NCBI GenBank assembly: GCA_963725315.1 | Contig: CAVRYA010000004.1 | Span: forward strand, 124,001-188,000 | Reading direction: 5' to 3' | DNA length: 64,000 nucleotides | From: JBBRHQ01 sp963725315 | Lineage (GTDB): Bacteria; Actinomycetota; Thermoleophilia; Solirubrobacterales; 70-9 | Part shown: in pieces, positions 34,904 through 43,986 of the stretch | Layout of the letters: every line of letters starts with the position of its first letter | Position numbering within the stretch: position 1 is the stretch's first letter | Made by a program: the position numbers and the translations under genes | The notes under the pieces: model-generated | What the model saw: only the letters and a program-made list of their open reading frames with translations | What the model was told of the DNA's origin: nothing | Databases searched by the model: none

Positions 34904-36031
34904 ATGGAGAGCCCAGCCGCGCTCGGCGGCCTGCGGATCCTCGACTTCTCCCGCGTCCTGGCGGGCCCGTTCGCGACCATGGTGCTCGCCGACCTGGGGG
35001 CGACCGTGACCAAGGTCGAGCGCCCGGACGGCGGCGACGACACGCGGTCCTGGGGTCCGCCGTTCGACAGCGCGGGCGAGGCCACCTACTTCCAGTCGGT
35101 CAACCGGAACAAGCGCAGCATCCTGCTCGACCTCGGCCGGCCGCAGGATCGCGACATGGCCCGGCACCTCACCGCCGACTCCGACGTCGTGGTCGAGAAC
35201 TTCCGACCGGGCGTCATGGAGAGCTTCGGCCTCTCCTACGAGGAGCTGAGCGAGGACGACCCGGCGCTGATCTACTGCTCGATCACCGGCTTCGGCCGCG
35301 GCGCCGGGGCGGAGCTGCCCGGGTACGACCTGCTCGTGCAGGCGCTCGGCGGCCTGATGAGCATCACCGGCAGCCCCGACGGCGAGCCGCAGAAGGTCGG
35401 GGTCGCCCTGGTCGACGTCCTCGCCGGCCTCTTCTCGTCGGTCGGCATCCTCGCCGCCCTGCGCCACAGGGAGGCGACCGGGAGGGGCCAGCTCGTCGAG
35501 GTGGACCTCCTCTCCGCGCTCCTCGCCGGCCTCGTCAACCAGGCCTCCGCCTTCACCATCGCCGGCCAGGTCCCGTCGCGGATGGGCAACGCCCACCCCA
35601 GCATCGCCCCCTATGAGCTGTTTCGAACCGGCTCGGGCGAGCTCGTGGTCGCGGTCGGCACCGATCGCCAGTTCGCGGCGCTCTGCGAGCTCCTGGGGGC
35701 GCCCGAGCTGGCCCGGGACCCGCGCTTCGCCGGCAACGACGAGCGGGTCCGCAATCGTCCCGCCCTGCGGGAGGCGCTGGAAGAGCGGCTCGCCGCCCGC
35801 CCGGCGAGCGCCTGGGCCGAGGCGCTGACCGCCGCCCGGGTTCCGGCCGGGGTCGTCAACGACCTGGCCGGCGCCTTCCGACTTGCCGCCGACCTCGGTC
35901 TCGATCCGATCGTCAGCGTGCCGCGCGAGGACGGCAGCGCGGTCGAGCTGACCCGAAACCCGATCGGCCTCTCGGCGACGCCGCCCACCTACCGTTCGGC
36001 GCCGCCGCGCTTCCCGGCGGCGGCGCCCTGA
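34904..36031 (+). CDS. CaiB/BaiF (class III) CoA transferase
   Basis: About 375 residues. LRILDFSRVLAGPFATMVLAD begins the Rossmann part, ADSDVVVENFRPGVMESFGL follows, and the catalytic aspartate is expected in LPGYDLLVQALGGLM near 150. GRGQLVEVDLLSALLA and GNAHPSIAPYELFRTG are typical. It moves CoA between carboxylic acids; the substrates are unknown. ATG 34904 gives a standard N-terminus; 34892 is in frame. An acyl-CoA dehydrogenase lies about 4 kb away but not in the same operon. Confidence 0.92.
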   Translation: MESPAALGGLRILDFSRVLAGPFATMVLADLGATVTKVERPDGGDDTRSWGPPFDSAGEATYFQSVNRNKRSILLDLGRPQDRDMARHLTADSDVVVENFRPGVMESFGLSYEELSEDDPALIYCSITGFGRGAGAELPGYDLLVQALGGLMSITGSPDGEPQKVGVALVDVLAGLFSSVGILAALRHREATGRGQLVEVDLLSALLAGLVNQASAFTIAGQVPSRMGNAHPSIAPYELFRTGSGELVVAVGTDRQFAALCELLGAPELARDPRFAGNDERVRNRPALREALEERLAARPASAWAEALTAARVPAGVVNDLAGAFRLAADLGLDPIVSVPREDGSAVELTRNPIGLSATPPTYRSAPPRFPAAAP

Positions 36032-36104
36032 GCGGTTTCTCCTATTGACGATTTCATTGGCGCGGCGAAGGCCGGGACCGGCCGGAGCTCGCAGACCTGA
36101 TTCG

Positions 36105-37124
36105 ATGCCGGAGGTGAGCGTGAGGATCGGCTACAAGGCGTCCGCCGAGCAGTTCGCCCCGCGCGAGCTGCTCGACCTCGCCCGCGAGGCGGAGGGTCGG
36201 GGGATGGAGCTGGTGGCCACCTCCGATCACTTCCAGCCCTGGCGCCACCACGGCGGGCACGCCTCCTCGGCGCTGGCGTGGCTCGGCGCCGCCGGGGAGG
36301 CCACCCGCAGCGCCGTGCTGGGCACGAGCGTGCTCACCCCGACCCTGCGCTACCAGCCCGCGGTGATCGCCCAGGCCTTCGGCACCCTGGGGGCGCTCAA
36401 CCCTGGCCGCGTCTTCCTCGGGCTCGGCTCGGGAGAGGCGATGAACGAGACCCCGGCGACCGGCGAGGAGTTCCCCGGGCGCAAGGAGCGCCGGCTGCGG
36501 CTGGCCGAGGCGATCGCGCTGATCCGCCGCCTCTTCACCGAGGAGCGGGTCGACTTCGAGGGCGACTACTACCGGACCTCCGGGGCGACGATCTACGACC
36601 GTCCGGCCGAGCCGGTGCCGATCTTCGTCGCCGCCTCGGGGCCGCTCGCCGCCAAGCTCGCGGGGCGCGCCGGCGACGGCTTCATCTGCACCAGCGGCAA
36701 GGACGCCGACCTCTACACGACCCTGCTGGGGAAGCTCTCCGAGGGAGCGGAGCAGGCCGGGCGCGACCCGGCGGCGATCCGCCGCATGATCGAGATCAAG
36801 GTCTCCTACGACCGCGACCCCGAATACGCGCGGGAGGCGTGTGAGTGGTGGGCGGCGCTGGCGCTCACCCCCGAGCAGAAGGAGGGGATCGAGGACCCGA
36901 TCGAGATGGAGCGGGTCGCCGATGCCAATGCCGGCAAGGCCCACACCCGCTTCATCGTCTCCGACGATCCCGCCGAGGTGGTCGAGCGGATCGGGGCCTA
37001 CCTCGACCTCGGCTTCGAGGACCTGCTCCTGCACGCTCCGGGCAACGACCAGCGCCGCTTCCTCGAGCAGTTCTCAGAGGACGTGATGCCGGCGCTCCGC
37101 GCTCGGGCCGAGCGCGGGTCCTAG
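36105..37124 (+). CDS. F420-dependent oxidoreductase of the glucose-6-phosphate dehydrogenase (FGD) group
   Basis: A 339-residue luciferase-like monooxygenase-fold protein. VATSDHFQPWRHHGGHASSALAW is nearly diagnostic of the FGD-like family, with the active-site His and Trp. VLTPTLRYQPAVIAQAFGTL and RVFLGLGSGEAMNE follow the standard order. It probably uses deazaflavin F420, which fits an actinobacterial host. Whether glucose-6-phosphate is the substrate is not settled. The start is ATG 36105. The stop TAG shares the CTAG at 37121-37124 with the convergent SDR gene. Confidence 0.88.
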   Translation: MPEVSVRIGYKASAEQFAPRELLDLAREAEGRGMELVATSDHFQPWRHHGGHASSALAWLGAAGEATRSAVLGTSVLTPTLRYQPAVIAQAFGTLGALNPGRVFLGLGSGEAMNETPATGEEFPGRKERRLRLAEAIALIRRLFTEERVDFEGDYYRTSGATIYDRPAEPVPIFVAASGPLAAKLAGRAGDGFICTSGKDADLYTTLLGKLSEGAEQAGRDPAAIRRMIEIKVSYDRDPEYAREACEWWAALALTPEQKEGIEDPIEMERVADANAGKAHTRFIVSDDPAEVVERIGAYLDLGFEDLLLHAPGNDQRRFLEQFSEDVMPALRARAERGS

Positions 37125-37957
37125 AGCGCCTCGTCGAGGAAGATGTCGGGCTGCAGGTCGCCCTCAGCGGCCCCGTAGCCGTATTCGGAGAGGTCGGTGA
37201 CACCCTCCTCGGCGAGCACCTCGTCGTCGATGTAGAAGTTCCCGGTGGCCTCGCGGCTGGGGCGGGCGAAGATCGCCGCTGCCGCGTCGGCGAGGATCTC
37301 CGGCCGGCGGGAGCGGGCCATCGCCTCGTCGCCTCCGAGCAGGTTCTGGACCGCGGCGGTGGCGATTATCGTCCGCGGCCAGAGCGAGTTGGCGGCGATC
37401 CCGTCCCCGCGTAGCTCCTCCGCGAGGCCGAGGGTGCAGAGGCTCATCCCGTACTTGGCGATCGTGTAGGCGAGGTGGCCGCCGGCCCACCTGGGGTCGA
37501 GGTTGATCGGTGGCGAGAGGGTGAGGATGTGTGGGTTCTCGGCTTCGCGCAGGTGGGGGATGCAGGTCTTCGAGAGCAGGAAGGTCCCGCGGCAGTTGAT
37601 GTCCTGCATCAGGTCGTAGCGCTTCATCTCGATCTGATCGGCGGGGCGGAGGTCGATCGCGCTGGCGTTGTTGAGGCAGATGTCGATGCCGCCGAACTTC
37701 GCCACGGTCTCGGCGACCGCCGAGCTGACCGATTCGTCGTCGCGTACGTCGCCGACGATCGGCAGCGCCTTGCCGCCGGCCTGCTCGATCTCCTCGGCCG
37801 CGGTGTAGATCGTCCCGGGCAGCTTCGGGTGGGGCTCGGCCGTCTTCGCGAGCAGGGCGACGTTGGCACCCTCGCGGGCCGCCCGCACCGCGATCGCCAG
37901 GCCGATCCCGCGGCTGCCGCCGGAGACGATCATGGTCTTGCCGGAGAGCGGGGCCAT
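37121..37957 (-). CDS. Short-chain dehydrogenase of the HSDL2/SDR family
   Basis: 278 residues. The NAD(P) motif IVSGGSRGIGLAIAVRAA is near 10-27; after it comes the long insert AKTAEPHPKLPGTIYTAAEEI that marks hydroxysteroid-dehydrogenase-like 2 relatives. NNASAI, the serine region LTLSPPINL and the catalytic pair in YTIAKYGMS (Tyr, Lys) are all present. The substrate is unknown. ATG 37957 is taken as the start; the frame stays open upstream but loses homology. It is convergent with, and overlaps by 4 bases, the F420 enzyme. Confidence 0.9.
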   Translation of the reverse strand: MAPLSGKTMIVSGGSRGIGLAIAVRAAREGANVALLAKTAEPHPKLPGTIYTAAEEIEQAGGKALPIVGDVRDDESVSSAVAETVAKFGGIDICLNNASAIDLRPADQIEMKRYDLMQDINCRGTFLLSKTCIPHLREAENPHILTLSPPINLDPRWAGGHLAYTIAKYGMSLCTLGLAEELRGDGIAANSLWPRTIIATAAVQNLLGGDEAMARSRRPEILADAAAAIFARPSREATGNFYIDDEVLAEEGVTDLSEYGYGAAEGDLQPDIFLDEAL

Positions 37958-38078
37958 GGCCGGGAGCCTATTCGGATCTGGCTCCCGCGGTCCCCTCATC
38001 AAACGCTCATCCGCGCTCGCTGTAGTCGGAAGCGCCAGCGAGTCGCGACCGGCGGCCGCGTCAGCCAAAGGAAACACG

Positions 38079-38810
38079 ATGAACACCATCTCGAGATCAC
38101 GTCCAGCCGCGCTAGCCGGCGGGATCGCGGCGGTGACGCTCACGCTCGCAGCCTGCGGCGGCGGCGGCGCAAGCATGGCCTCCGCGCAGTCCGGAGGCGC
38201 CTTCGGGGCGAACTCGGCCAGGATCAGCAACCCCTACCTGCCGATCAGCAAGTTCAACCGGTGCGTGCTCAGGGGCAAGGACGGCAACCAGCGCCTGCGG
38301 GTGGTGCGTGTGCTGCTCGAGAGGACGAAGCGCTTCCCGGTCGGCGGCCGGATGGTCAAGACGGCCGTGGTCCGTGACAGCGTCACCGACCTCCGAAGCG
38401 GCCAGCGGATCGAGAAGACGATCGACTATTTCGCCCAGGACAGGGCCGGGGGCGTCCACTACTTCGGCGAGGACGTCAACGAGTACGAGCACGGCAGGCT
38501 GGTCGGCCACTCGGGCCAGTGGCGGGTCGGGCGGGACGTGAAGCGGCCCGGTCTGCTGATGCCCGCCCACCCGAAGGTCGGCGACACCTTCTTCTCGGAG
38601 AAGATTCCCGGGGTCGCGGTGGAGAAGGACAAGGTCGTCGCCGCCGGCCTCGCCAAGCGGGTCCACGGCCGCACCTACCACGGCGTGATCAGGATCCGCG
38701 AGCACGCGACGACCCCGAGGCCGGCCGAGTTCGAGCTGAAGACCTACGCGCCGGGGACCGGCGTGATCACCGAGGCAAACGGCGGGCTGGGGCTCGTCGG
38801 CTGCAGCTAG
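38079..38810 (+). CDS. Predicted lipoprotein of unknown function
   Basis: 243 residues. The signal peptide ends in a lipobox (TLTLAAC, Cys near 24), followed by a short linker rich in Gly, Ser and Ala. The mature domain begins ISNPYLPISKFNRCVLRG and shows alternating beta strands (RLRVVRVLLERTKRFPVGG, GVHYFGEDVNEYEHGR, IRIREHATTPRPAEFELKT). The pattern resembles a family of secreted beta-barrel proteins common in actinobacteria that I cannot name. ATG 38079 is preceded by AAAGGAAAC. It is divergent from the SDR gene. Confidence 0.7.
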   Translation: MNTISRSRPAALAGGIAAVTLTLAACGGGGASMASAQSGGAFGANSARISNPYLPISKFNRCVLRGKDGNQRLRVVRVLLERTKRFPVGGRMVKTAVVRDSVTDLRSGQRIEKTIDYFAQDRAGGVHYFGEDVNEYEHGRLVGHSGQWRVGRDVKRPGLLMPAHPKVGDTFFSEKIPGVAVEKDKVVAAGLAKRVHGRTYHGVIRIREHATTPRPAEFELKTYAPGTGVITEANGGLGLVGCS

Positions 38811-38993
38811 GCGGGCTCGATCGCCCCGGTCAGCTGACCCGGATCGTGGCCGAAGGTGTCGAGGCGGACGCCGAGCCCGGTGTCGATCAGCTTGCGCATC
38901 AGCTCTACAGCACGGCGGGCGAATCGGTCACAGGCGGGCCGAAATTCAGCCGGACTTCCCGCAACCCGACTGCGCTGCGTTAGCCTGGCTGCG

Positions 38994-39934
38994 ATGGGTA
39001 GGGGCTCGACCGGGAGATCGCATCCGGCCGCCAGGCCGCTGGTGCTGCTCGCCGTGCTCGCCGCGGCGGCGGTGCTCTCAGGGTGCAGCCTTCCCCGCCC
39101 GCCCGGGGACGGGACGATCCGCTACCGCGACCAGGTCTTCGGCAACGTCAACGTGACCCGCGACATCCAGTACGGGAGCGCCCCGGATCTCTCGGGGAAC
39201 CCGGTCGCTCTGAAGATGGACCTCTACCGGCCGGTCGGGGACACGGCGACGAAGCGCCCGGTGGTGATCTGGGTCCACGGAGGGAGCTTCTGCTGCGGGG
39301 ACAAGATCGCCGCCGACATGGTCGACCTCGCCACCAACTTCGCCAAGCTCGGCTACGTCACAGCCTCGATCAACTACCGCCTGCTCGCCACCTCGGCCTG
39401 CAGCGGCAGCAACGTGACGCAGAACTGCGTCGTCGCGGCAATGGCCGCCCAGCACGACGCCCAGGCCGCGGTCCGGTGGTTCCGCGCCAATGCCGCGTCC
39501 TACGGGATAGATCCGACTCGGATCGGGATCGGGGGCTCATCGGCGGGGGCAGTCACCTCGGTAGAGGTCGGGATCAACTCCGGCGATCCCGGCGACAGCG
39601 GGAACCCGGGCTACTCCTCCAAGGTGGGTGGATTCATGTCGCTTTCCGGAGGCGTGCCGGCGGGATATGAGTCCTACTTCGACTCCGCCGACTCGCCGGG
39701 GATGTTCTTCCACGGAACCGCCGACAGCGTCGTCCCCTACCAGTGGGCTGCGATCGCCGCGGCGCAACATGCTGAACGTCGGGGTTCGCGGCCTTCCTCG
39801 AGACGCTCGACGGCGCAGGGCACGTCCCCTACAACCAGTACCACGACCAGATCGTCTCGCAGTCGGACTACTTCTTCTACGACTTCCTCGACCTCGCCCA
39901 CGCCGAGGGCGGAATCGCGGCGGGCGGCGGCTGA
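38994..39934 (+). CDS. Secreted alpha/beta-hydrolase (carboxylesterase-like lipoprotein), frameshifted near the 3' end
   Basis: An esterase of about 313 residues with a lipobox AVLSGC near residue 29. Triad elements: the oxyanion motif VIWVHGGSFCCGD, the nucleophile elbow GIGGSSAGAVTS, Asp in HGTADSVVPYQ and His in DGAGHVPYNQY. The last element is in another frame. Between 39768 and 39800 two single-base shifts are needed to pass from PYQWAAIAAAQ through MLNVGV to FAAFLETLDGAGH, and the corrected protein ends AEGGIAAGGG with a TGA at 39932-39934. As written, the final third would be nonsense and the catalytic His would be lost. Confidence 0.75.
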
Positions 39935-39993
39935 CCGCCCGGCGCGCTCAGGGCGGCTGACCGCCGCGGCGCGGGGCGGGTAGCCTGCGCCCC

Positions 39994-41142
39994 ATGACGA
40001 CAGCGACCGAATCCGCCAGCTACACGATCCCCCAGGAGTTCCTCGACTTCCGCGAGACGATCCGCCAGATCGTCGAAGAGAGGGTGGCGCCCCGGGCGCA
40101 GGAGATCGACGCCAGCGCCTCATACCCGCATGACATCCGCGAGCTGTTCGCCGAGAACGACATCCTCGGGCTTCCCTTCTCCGAGGAGCACGGCGGCACC
40201 GGCACCGGGACGCTGATGCTGAGCATCGCGATCGAGGAGATCGCCAAGGCATGCGCCTCCTCGGCCCTGATCCTGATGGTCCAGGATCTCGGCACCCTGC
40301 CGATCCAGCTGTTCGGCTCCGAGGACCTGAAGCAGCGCTACCTGCCGAAGTGCGCGAGCGGCGAGTGGAGCCCCGCCTTCGCCCTCTCCGAGCCCGAGGC
40401 GGGCTCGGATCCCGCCTCGATGCGGACCAGCGCCCGCCCCGACGGCGACGAGTGGGTGATCAACGGGACCAAGAACTGGATCACCAACGCCGGGATCGCC
40501 GACTTCTACGTGGTCATGGCATCGACCGACCGCGAGAACCGCCGCACCACGGCCTTCGTCGTCGACGCGGATGCGCCCGGGTTCTCGATCGGAGGCCTGG
40601 AGAAGAAGATGGGGATCAAGGGCTCGCCGACCGGATCGCCGGTGCTCGAGGACGTGCGCGTGCCCGCCGAGAACGTCGTCGGCGAGGTCGGCAAGGGCCT
40701 CGGGGTCGCCCTCGGCGTCCTGCAGCGGACCCGGCTCGGCGCCGGCGCCCAGGCGGTCGGCCTCGCCCAGGGCGCGACCGACTACGCCAACGCCTACGCC
40801 AAGGAGCGGGTCACCTTCGGCAAGCCGATCCACGAGCACCAGGGGATCGCCTTCAAGCTGGCCGAGATGGAGGCCCGCACGGCTGCCGCCCGCGAGCTGC
40901 TCTACCGGGCCTCCGCCGCCGCCGACCGCAGCGAGCCCGACCTCGCGAAGTGGTCCTCGATGGCGAAGCTGATCGCCTCCGACACGGCGATGTGGGTGAC
41001 GACCGAGGCGGTCCAGGTGCTCGGCGGCTACGGCTACGTCACCGAGTACCCGGTGGAGCGGATGATGCGCGACGCCAAGATCACCCAGATCTACGAGGGC
41101 ACGAACGAGATCCAGCGCCTGATCATCTCCCGCCAGATGTAG
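39994..41142 (+). CDS. Acyl-CoA dehydrogenase
   Basis: A flavoprotein of 382 residues that oxidises acyl-CoA thioesters to enoyl-CoA. FALSEPEAGSDPASMRT and GTKNWITNAGIADFYVVMAS form the FAD/substrate region, RVTFGKPIHEHQGIAFKLA starts the C-terminal helical domain, and the catalytic base is expected in QIYEGTNEIQRL near 365. The length and all three domains are normal. Short/branched-chain type is likely, but the chain length is not readable. It stands alone between an esterase and a methyltransferase gene. Confidence 0.95.
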   Translation: MTTATESASYTIPQEFLDFRETIRQIVEERVAPRAQEIDASASYPHDIRELFAENDILGLPFSEEHGGTGTGTLMLSIAIEEIAKACASSALILMVQDLGTLPIQLFGSEDLKQRYLPKCASGEWSPAFALSEPEAGSDPASMRTSARPDGDEWVINGTKNWITNAGIADFYVVMASTDRENRRTTAFVVDADAPGFSIGGLEKKMGIKGSPTGSPVLEDVRVPAENVVGEVGKGLGVALGVLQRTRLGAGAQAVGLAQGATDYANAYAKERVTFGKPIHEHQGIAFKLAEMEARTAAARELLYRASAAADRSEPDLAKWSSMAKLIASDTAMWVTTEAVQVLGGYGYVTEYPVERMMRDAKITQIYEGTNEIQRLIISRQM

Positions 41143-41242
41143 CCCTCCCCGCCCGAGCGCAACTTTTCCTCGGATAGCCAGGGGAAACATGCGGTTCGGC
41201 GGGCGCTTGTCGGGCCGCGGCGGCCCCCATACGATCCCCCGC

Positions 41243-42073
41243 GTGAGCGACGGGGCCGAGGAGTTCAAGCGGTTCGAGGCCGAGGGGTGGGGGCGCAAGG
41301 CCGAGTCCTACGCCTCGCTGACCGGCGCCCTGACCACCCGCGTGGTGGAGCCGCTGCTCGACGAGGCGGGGCTCGAGAGCGGGAACCGGGTCCTCGACGT
41401 CGCCACCGGCCCCGGCTACGTCGCCGCCGTGGCGCTGGAGCGGGGGGCGGAGCCGGTCGGGATCGACATCGCCGAGGCGATGATCGCCGTGGCCAGGCGC
41501 CAGAACCCCGGCATCGAGTTCGTGCTCGGCGACGCCGAGGAGCTGCCCTTCGGGGCGGACGGGTTCGATGTCGTCGCCGCCAACTTCGTCCTCAACCACC
41601 TGCCCCGACCCGACGTTGCCGCGGCCGAGTTCGCCCGCGTGCTGCGCCCCGGCGGCCGCGTCGCGTTCTCGATCTGGGACGAGGACGAGCGCAACCGCTG
41701 GTACGGGCTGGCGCGCGAGACGCTGGCCGAGGTCGGCGAGGCGCGCCCCGGCGCGCTGCCTGCCGGGGCGCCGGACCCGACCCGCTTCGCCGACGAGAAC
41801 GAGGCCAGGGCGCTGCTCGCCGGCGCCGGGCTGGAGCGCGATTTCGCCATGCGCCGGCTGGAGTTCACCTGGCCGGTCCCCAGCGGCGAGTCGCTGTGGG
41901 CGAACCTGCTGGCGGGCAGCGTCCGCACCGCCGCGCGGATCCAGGCCCAGGACCCGGACGCCCAGCGGCGGATCCGGGAGCTCTTCACCGAGCGCGCCGA
42001 GGAGGAGTTCCGCAGCGGCGAGGAGCTGCTGCTGCGGGCCTCGGTGATGATCGCCTCGGCGGGGGCGCCTTGA
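41243..42073 (+). CDS. Class I SAM-dependent methyltransferase
   Basis: About 276 residues. SAM motif I is VLDVATGPGYVAAVALERGA, then GIDIAEAMIAVARR, LGDAEELPFGADGFDVV and NFVLNHLPRPDVAAAEFARV, the order seen in UbiE/MenG-type and other small-molecule methyltransferases. GTG 41243 (SDGAEEFKRFEAEGWG) is preferred; ATG 41189 adds 18 unconserved residues. The stop TGA overlaps the TTG of the next gene (TTGA), so the two are coupled. Confidence 0.88.
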   Translation: MSDGAEEFKRFEAEGWGRKAESYASLTGALTTRVVEPLLDEAGLESGNRVLDVATGPGYVAAVALERGAEPVGIDIAEAMIAVARRQNPGIEFVLGDAEELPFGADGFDVVAANFVLNHLPRPDVAAAEFARVLRPGGRVAFSIWDEDERNRWYGLARETLAEVGEARPGALPAGAPDPTRFADENEARALLAGAGLERDFAMRRLEFTWPVPSGESLWANLLAGSVRTAARIQAQDPDAQRRIRELFTERAEEEFRSGEELLLRASVMIASAGAP

Positions 42074-43422
42074 CCCCGATCCCGCAGACGCTGCGGGCCG
42101 CGATCGCCGCCGGGGAGTTCGGACCGCTGGCCACGCTCTACGCGGATGCCGCCAGCCTCGACGCGAGCGTCCGGGGCAGGCGGGTGAGGCGGAGCGGCGC
42201 GGAGGCGATCGCCGCCGAGCTGGCCCGGCTCTATCCGGAGCCCGGTCGCGTCCTCGACTGGGACGCGAGCGAGTTCGACGACGGTCTCGCGCTGTGGGTC
42301 GAGCGCCTCGGCGAGGACGGCGACGGGGTGCGCCAGCGCCACTACCTGCGCTACCGCGACGGTGTGATCGCCGGGCACTGGATCTACGCGGCCCCGCCCC
42401 GGGACCCCGCGATCGTTCCTCCGGCCGGCAGCACCCCGGCGGCACCGCCGACGCTTCTGGAGCGATTCGGCGCGGTCCGCGAGCAGGCTGTGGTCGATTC
42501 CACCGGATGGTCGGGCTCGAGGCTGGAGTCGGCCGTGTTCGAGGACGGCAGGAAACTCGTCCTGAAGCGGATCGTCCCGGGCGGGGACTGGCTGGCCCGC
42601 CACACCGGCGACGAGGGGCGCGAGGGGATCCTCTTCGCCGAGAGGGCGATGAGCCGCTTCCCCGCCGACCTCGACCCCGCGACCCGCGCGGCCGAGCCCG
42701 ATGACGGCGCCTGGTGGATCGCAATGGACGACGTCTCGGGCTCGCTGTTCGGCACGGCCGGGCCGATCAGCCGCGAGCAGAGCGCCCGGACCCTCGAGGC
42801 GATGGCCGGTGTCTGGCACGAGTTCTGGGGGGAGGAGGTTGCCTGCGCCTCCAGCTTCGGAGACCGGGTCCTGGTCTGTGGCCCGGGGATGAGTGAGGCG
42901 GAGCGCGACGGAGTGGACCTGCTGCCGAAGCAGCTCGAGACGACCTGGGAGGCCTTCGGTGAGGCGGTCGACGCAGACGTCGGCGAGGCGGTCCTCGGGA
43001 TCGCCCGCGACCCGGCCGGCTTCGTCGCCGAGTTCGAGAGCTGCGGCACCACCCTGATCCACGGCGACCTCCGCGACGAGCAGCTGGGGATCGACGGAGA
43101 CCGGGTGATCGCGATCGACTGGGGGCTCGCCTCGAACGCCCACCCGGCCTTCGAGCTGGCCTGGTACATGATGCATTGCCGCTGGCGCATCGAGGCCAGC
43201 CACGAGCAGATCGTCGAGGACTTCCGCCGGGCAATGGGCCCGCGCGACGATCCCAGGGCGCTCGAGCTGGGGCTGATCTCGGGGTTGGTGCAGTACGGCT
43301 GGATCCTCGGCAACAGCGCGCTCATCCACCCCGACCCCGGGGAGCAGGCGTGGGCACGGAGCGAGCTGGCCTGGTGGGTGCCGCGCGTGCGCAGCGCGCT
43401 GGAGTCGACCGGCCTCGCCTGA
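42070..43422 (+). CDS. NTF2-like domain fused to an aminoglycoside-phosphotransferase-type kinase domain
   Basis: 450 residues from TTG 42070. Residues 1-120 read as a SnoaL/NTF2-like domain (AAIAAGEFGPLATLYADAA, RQRHYLRYRDGVIAGHW). Residues 140-450 are an APH-like kinase: KLVLKRIVPGGDWLARH supplies the ATP-site Lys, TLIHGDLRDEQLG the catalytic loop (the usual Asn is Gln), and VIAIDWGLAS the metal Asp. The family phosphorylates small molecules. The coupled methyltransferase suggests one small-molecule-modifying pair. It is not a resistance gene on present evidence. Confidence 0.78.
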   Translation: MTPIPQTLRAAIAAGEFGPLATLYADAASLDASVRGRRVRRSGAEAIAAELARLYPEPGRVLDWDASEFDDGLALWVERLGEDGDGVRQRHYLRYRDGVIAGHWIYAAPPRDPAIVPPAGSTPAAPPTLLERFGAVREQAVVDSTGWSGSRLESAVFEDGRKLVLKRIVPGGDWLARHTGDEGREGILFAERAMSRFPADLDPATRAAEPDDGAWWIAMDDVSGSLFGTAGPISREQSARTLEAMAGVWHEFWGEEVACASSFGDRVLVCGPGMSEAERDGVDLLPKQLETTWEAFGEAVDADVGEAVLGIARDPAGFVAEFESCGTTLIHGDLRDEQLGIDGDRVIAIDWGLASNAHPAFELAWYMMHCRWRIEASHEQIVEDFRRAMGPRDDPRALELGLISGLVQYGWILGNSALIHPDPGEQAWARSELAWWVPRVRSALESTGLA

Positions 43423-43442
43423 GCCCGCAGCGCTGCTGTTGC

Positions 43443-43976
43443 TCAGAGCGCCCCGCCGGCGGCGGCGGGCGCTGTCGGGTCCTGGCCCTCCTCGCCCCCC
43501 TGCTCGCGGGAGAGGTACTCCTCGGCCATCAGCGGGTTCTCGCTGGCCCGCTCGACGATCTTCAGCAGGGCGCTCATCGAGGAGACCTCCTCGACCTGCT
43601 CCTTGATGAACCACTGCATGAACTGCTCGCCCTGGTAGTCGCCCTCCTCGCGGGCGAGCCCGGCGAGGTTGGCGATCTGCCCGGAGACCCGCTTCTCCTG
43701 CTCGAGCGCGAGCCGCACCGGGGCGACCGTGTCGGTGAAGTCGGCCTCCGGCTTCTCGACCCCGGGCATCTGCACCTCGTGGTCGGCGTCGAGCAGGTAC
43801 TGGATGATCATCATCGCGTGGTTTCGCTCCTCGACCGCCTGGCGGTGGAAGAAGGAGGCGAGCTGGGGCAGGGTCTCGGCGTCGTAGTGGACGGCGATCG
43901 CGATGTACTGCTGCGAGGCGGCGAACTCGTGGCCGACCTGCTCGTTCAGCGTCTTGACGAACTTGCTCTCCGCCAT
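43443..43976 (-). CDS. Ferritin (non-haem iron-storage protein)
   Basis: 177 residues with the four-helix ferritin fold. The ferroxidase ligands can be read as Glu in NEQVGHEFAASQQY, Glu and His in AVEERNHAMMI, Glu in LALEQEKRV and Gln/Glu in FIKEQVEEVSS, so the site is complete and this is ferritin rather than bacterioferritin (no haem Met). The C-terminal 25 residues are a Gly/Glu/Ala tail. ATG 43976 is the start; the frame upstream is an extension into the promoter. It is convergent with the kinase fusion. Confidence 0.93.
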   Translation of the reverse strand: MAESKFVKTLNEQVGHEFAASQQYIAIAVHYDAETLPQLASFFHRQAVEERNHAMMIIQYLLDADHEVQMPGVEKPEADFTDTVAPVRLALEQEKRVSGQIANLAGLAREEGDYQGEQFMQWFIKEQVEEVSSMSALLKIVERASENPLMAEEYLSREQGGEEGQDPTAPAAAGGAL

Positions 43977-43986
43977 CGTCGGCACC

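Noticed and set aside
41287..43422. A 711-residue fusion of methyltransferase region and kinase
   Set aside because: The upstream third is the wrong frame of the methyltransferase gene. The real gene begins at the TTG at 42070 that overlaps the methyltransferase stop.
42070..43422. Aminoglycoside resistance gene
   Set aside because: The APH fold is shared by many metabolite kinases, the catalytic Asn is replaced, and an NTF2-like domain is fused; no resistance context is present.
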